Notes under the pieces: model-generated
Told to the model about the DNA's origin: nothing
Databases searched by the model: none
The model's input: the letters and a program-made list of their open reading frames with translations, nothing else
Assembly: GCF_040954835.1 (NCBI RefSeq)
Contig: NC_090711.1
Location: forward strand, 9,679,501 to 9,743,500
Length of the DNA: 64,000 nucleotides
Direction of reading: 5' to 3'
Source of the DNA: Lepisosteus oculatus
Lineage: Eukaryota; Chordata; Actinopteri; Semionotiformes; Lepisosteidae
Translations under genes and position numbers: made by a program
Part shown: piece by piece, positions 61,501-64,000 of the stretch
Layout: every line of letters begins with the position of its first letter
Numbering within the stretch: the stretch's first letter is position 1

Positions 61501-63648
61501 GGAAGACAAATGAAAATTTCTATTATACATGAATTTTAAAGCAATGACCCTATTAATATCTAATCTTGGGAGCAAAGTCATATTTTGATTGCCTCTTTGT
61601 TTTTGTTGTTTTGGACAAGGGGGAAGCTTTGCCTACAGTTATAAATATGAAGGGTGATAAAGGTTATATCCTGAGCTACAGAAGGACTTGAGTGAGAGAG
61701 ACCTGCTGAGCAGCTCTGTGGTTGATTTTCACTGGCTTATGTTGCTCACTGTTCAGCAGAGAACGAGGGCACAGACAGGAAACGAAGCTTAGTGTAAGAG
61801 GAAGCACAGGGGAGACGGAAAAGTCTATAGAGGCTGAAGAAACAGGGGAAGAAAAGAAAAGAACAAGGGTGTCTGGGTGTACAAATACAATATCTGTATC
61901 CATCTGCTCTGAATGATGTGATAACAGTGATCATTTAAACATCAAGGAACTGTTCCCAAAGTTGGATCTTTAACAGACACATCTTATTCGGGGTTTTTTT
62001 CATTGGAGAAAAAAATGACTTCTCGAACCAGAAAAAACATTTTCATGACATTGTTCATGAACCAAAGAAGAGAGTTAAAAATCAATCCCCTGCTACTATG
62101 AAAGGATGTGGCCAGGGTACTAACTTAACCAATCAGTTTAAAAACTAGAAAATTCACAAATATATTTTAAAAATATAAATATAAATATATAAATAAACTC
62201 ACGTAAAAACCACTAAACTAATGCCCTTGAAAACAAGAAAAGAACTAAATGGAGAGGCTCACACATGAACATATGCTGACTTTTAAGAGTGTTTCAGTGA
62301 AGCACACTACTTCACAATGCTGGTGTGTATAATAGTGCTGTACAACAGAGAGGGATTCAAAATATTTGTTCATTGGCATAACTAATGCCAGTCTCATCCC
62401 TCATATTTTTTGTGAAAATTATAAAGTGTGCTACAAATATTCGCCTTGCTCCTATTAGGTGTAATGCCTAAGATAGCACTGGAAACAACAATCAGAAATG
62501 ACTGCTGATGATTCTTGTAGATCATGGGTCTCCAATACTTTCTGGAGGAGAAACCCTGTCCATCAGGTTTTATAGTTTACCTTCAAATCACAATTAATGA
62601 CTTAGGAAAGTCTGTTTGTGAACAATGAAGTAATTATTTGAAAAAATAATTGTTAGTCACTGATTAAGCATAATGCAAATCAATAGATCAGTAACTTACA
62701 AGTGTTCCCAGTTTTTAGAAGTGGGTAATCTAAGATTTACTCGATCTAAATTTTCTAGGAAGAGATTCCACATGACATGAGCAGCTTCCTTTGAGCTACT
62801 GTAGGTAGGGAGCCAAAAGAAATAACTATACAGAACACAACAGCTGATGCTTGGAGTGAAAATCAGTGTGAAAACAAACCATGGAACAAGACAGTGTGAG
62901 AGAATTACTGCGAGAAAGACTGGACAGGACAAGGACAACAGAGAGAGACATGGTAGGGACTCACAGTCATTCTGACAAAGTCCCAACAAGCAGGAAGGAG
63001 AGTGAGACAAACTATCAATTACTGTAAAGGATCACAATTTATCCTTGCGAGCATTGCACAATAATACTAGCACTGATACAACTATGACTGCAGTCATAAC
63101 AGTAAAGCACAAGAGAGATAAGGAAAGACAGTGAGAGATGGATGTAAAGATTGGAAGTCGTGTGTGGGGGTAACACACTTAAGAAAACCACAGACAATGC
63201 AGGCAACCTTTGCAGAGCATTGCAGAAATGTTCATAGAAACATGTTAACAGGTGCTTTGCAAGGACTGGGACTACACAGTGGTGGATACCTTTTCACTGG
63301 GGTAAGCAGCACTAAAGTCTGAATGTATTGTTCAGTCCACAGAGTAACCCTACAGAAAAGGATCTCCTCCCTTTACTTGATCTTTTCCAGTATCTCAACC
63401 TTCCTGCCTGGGAGTCAAACACCACAGTGCATCAGCAGCTTCCTGACATCATTGTGTGATGTAGCTGGCAGGTGAATGTTACCGTGTTTCCATAGCCTGA
63501 TTGTGCACCGACAGATTGCCTCAACCAGGACTCAGTTAGGACTGAAATAATAACTAGACAGCGAGGCTTCGGTGAGGACAGTCTCTGTAAATTGCCAAAA
63601 CAGATACAGGAAAGACAAGAAAGAAGGTGAAAGAGAGCTCCATCTCAC
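61500..63648. other. Probable intron, no further exon seen
   Basis: AT-rich spacer between the two minus-strand exons. A strong-looking minus-strand donor (cactt|gtaagt) at 62699 follows a possible 30-bp exon, but its phase does not fit the neighbours. Confidence 0.4.
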
Positions 63649-63713
63649 CTGTGCGAGGCCTTTGAGTGTCTGACTATTGTTCATATCAGATGAGTTAAGC
63701 TGAGGGTCAACTC
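63649..63713 (-). CDS. Probable upstream exon of the same gene
   Basis: 65 bp with good borders (acceptor atattgacag, donor gtgaga). It begins with two bases of a split codon and ends in phase 0, matching the next exon. Reads VDPQLNSSDMNNSQT then LKGLAQ, polar and Ser/Asn-rich. Its link to the 60170-60412 exon is inferred from phase, strand and a 3.2-kb gap; the spacer contains no better candidate. Confidence 0.45.
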
Positions 63714-63715
63714 CT

Positions 63716-64000
63716 GTCAATATACAGTGATGACAAGTTAACAGCCCTGATATTCAACTTTTTGCATTTTAAAACTGCTTGTATTTTAATGAAGAAAAGA
63801 TTAAGCAAGGTTAAATGTAGAATGACAAAGCCAGGCCAAGCATTTTAATCTGAACAACATTTGCAGACCTAAACCTGTGTAGGTGCTGGCAAACTGTGAT
63901 GGTGTGAAAGCAGTTAATATTTTCTAGCCTTTGAGCTGCCAGTTACTAGAGGTGAGACTGGACCTTTTCTAGTGGTGTTCCTTATTTTCCAGTTTTAAGC
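63716..64000. other. Window end, no feature
   Basis: AT-rich, presumably intron of the tyrosine-motif gene. No exon recognised. Confidence 0.35.

Noticed and set aside
62699-62728. 30-bp possible minus-strand exon with strong donor gtaagt
   Set aside because: It would end in a phase incompatible with the 60170-60412 exon, and the acceptor is weak.
1-64000. Bacterial-type systems: operons, CRISPR arrays, phage, toxin-antitoxin pairs
   Set aside because: The DNA is clearly vertebrate (spliced genes, SINEs, AATAAA signals). No regular spaced direct repeats or compact gene clusters occur.

Overview
The window is vertebrate nuclear DNA, most likely from a ray-finned fish. It has small phase-consistent coding exons with GT/AG introns, AT-rich non-coding DNA, and many decayed copies of a tRNA-derived SINE of the kind common in fish genomes. 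Within ray-finned fishes I lean weakly toward a non-teleost lineage (gar or bowfin type), from the repeat families only. Three protein genes can be read with confidence. A fourth is only partly inside.

Layout. (1) 670-11512, plus strand: the 3' half of a FACIT collagen, read as col20a1. Fourteen exons cover the end of the laminin-G/TSPN module, the COL2 triple helix, the NC2 linker, the COL1 triple helix and a short NC1 tail. (2) About 11.5-22 kb: the 3' flanks of two convergent genes, with no convincing gene; a decayed tRNA-Leu-like sequence lies at 15510-15592. (3) 22080-37015, minus strand: a complete arfgap1 gene with twelve coding exons (421 residues), an upstream non-coding exon and a housekeeping-type promoter. 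(4) 37-42 kb: intergenic DNA with a degraded LINE-like block. (5) 42245-43669, plus strand: an intact intronless Rh-family ammonia channel gene of 474 residues with a TATA box just upstream. (6) 45.7-60 kb: a repeat-rich stretch with SINEs, two local duplications and only one weak exon candidate. (7) 59.9-63.7 kb, minus strand: the last exon, and probably the one before it, of an unidentified protein whose tail is packed with SH2-binding-type tyrosine motifs.

Functional picture. The genes are not an operon or a pathway. col20a1 encodes a secreted, fibril-associated matrix protein. arfgap1 encodes the Golgi Arf1 GTPase-activating protein that works with COPI. The Rh gene encodes a membrane ammonia channel. 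From general knowledge, ARFGAP1 and COL20A1 are neighbours on human 20q13.33, which supports both names; here they face each other tail to tail.

No clearly new biological system was found. The most unusual items are the intronless, intact and divergent Rh gene, the tyrosine-rich C-terminal exon, a near-perfect hairpin repeat at 28147-28284 with relatives elsewhere, and a 31-bp-arm inverted repeat at 60969-61048. Exon borders and translations were worked out by hand; names rest on remembered family features, not a database search.
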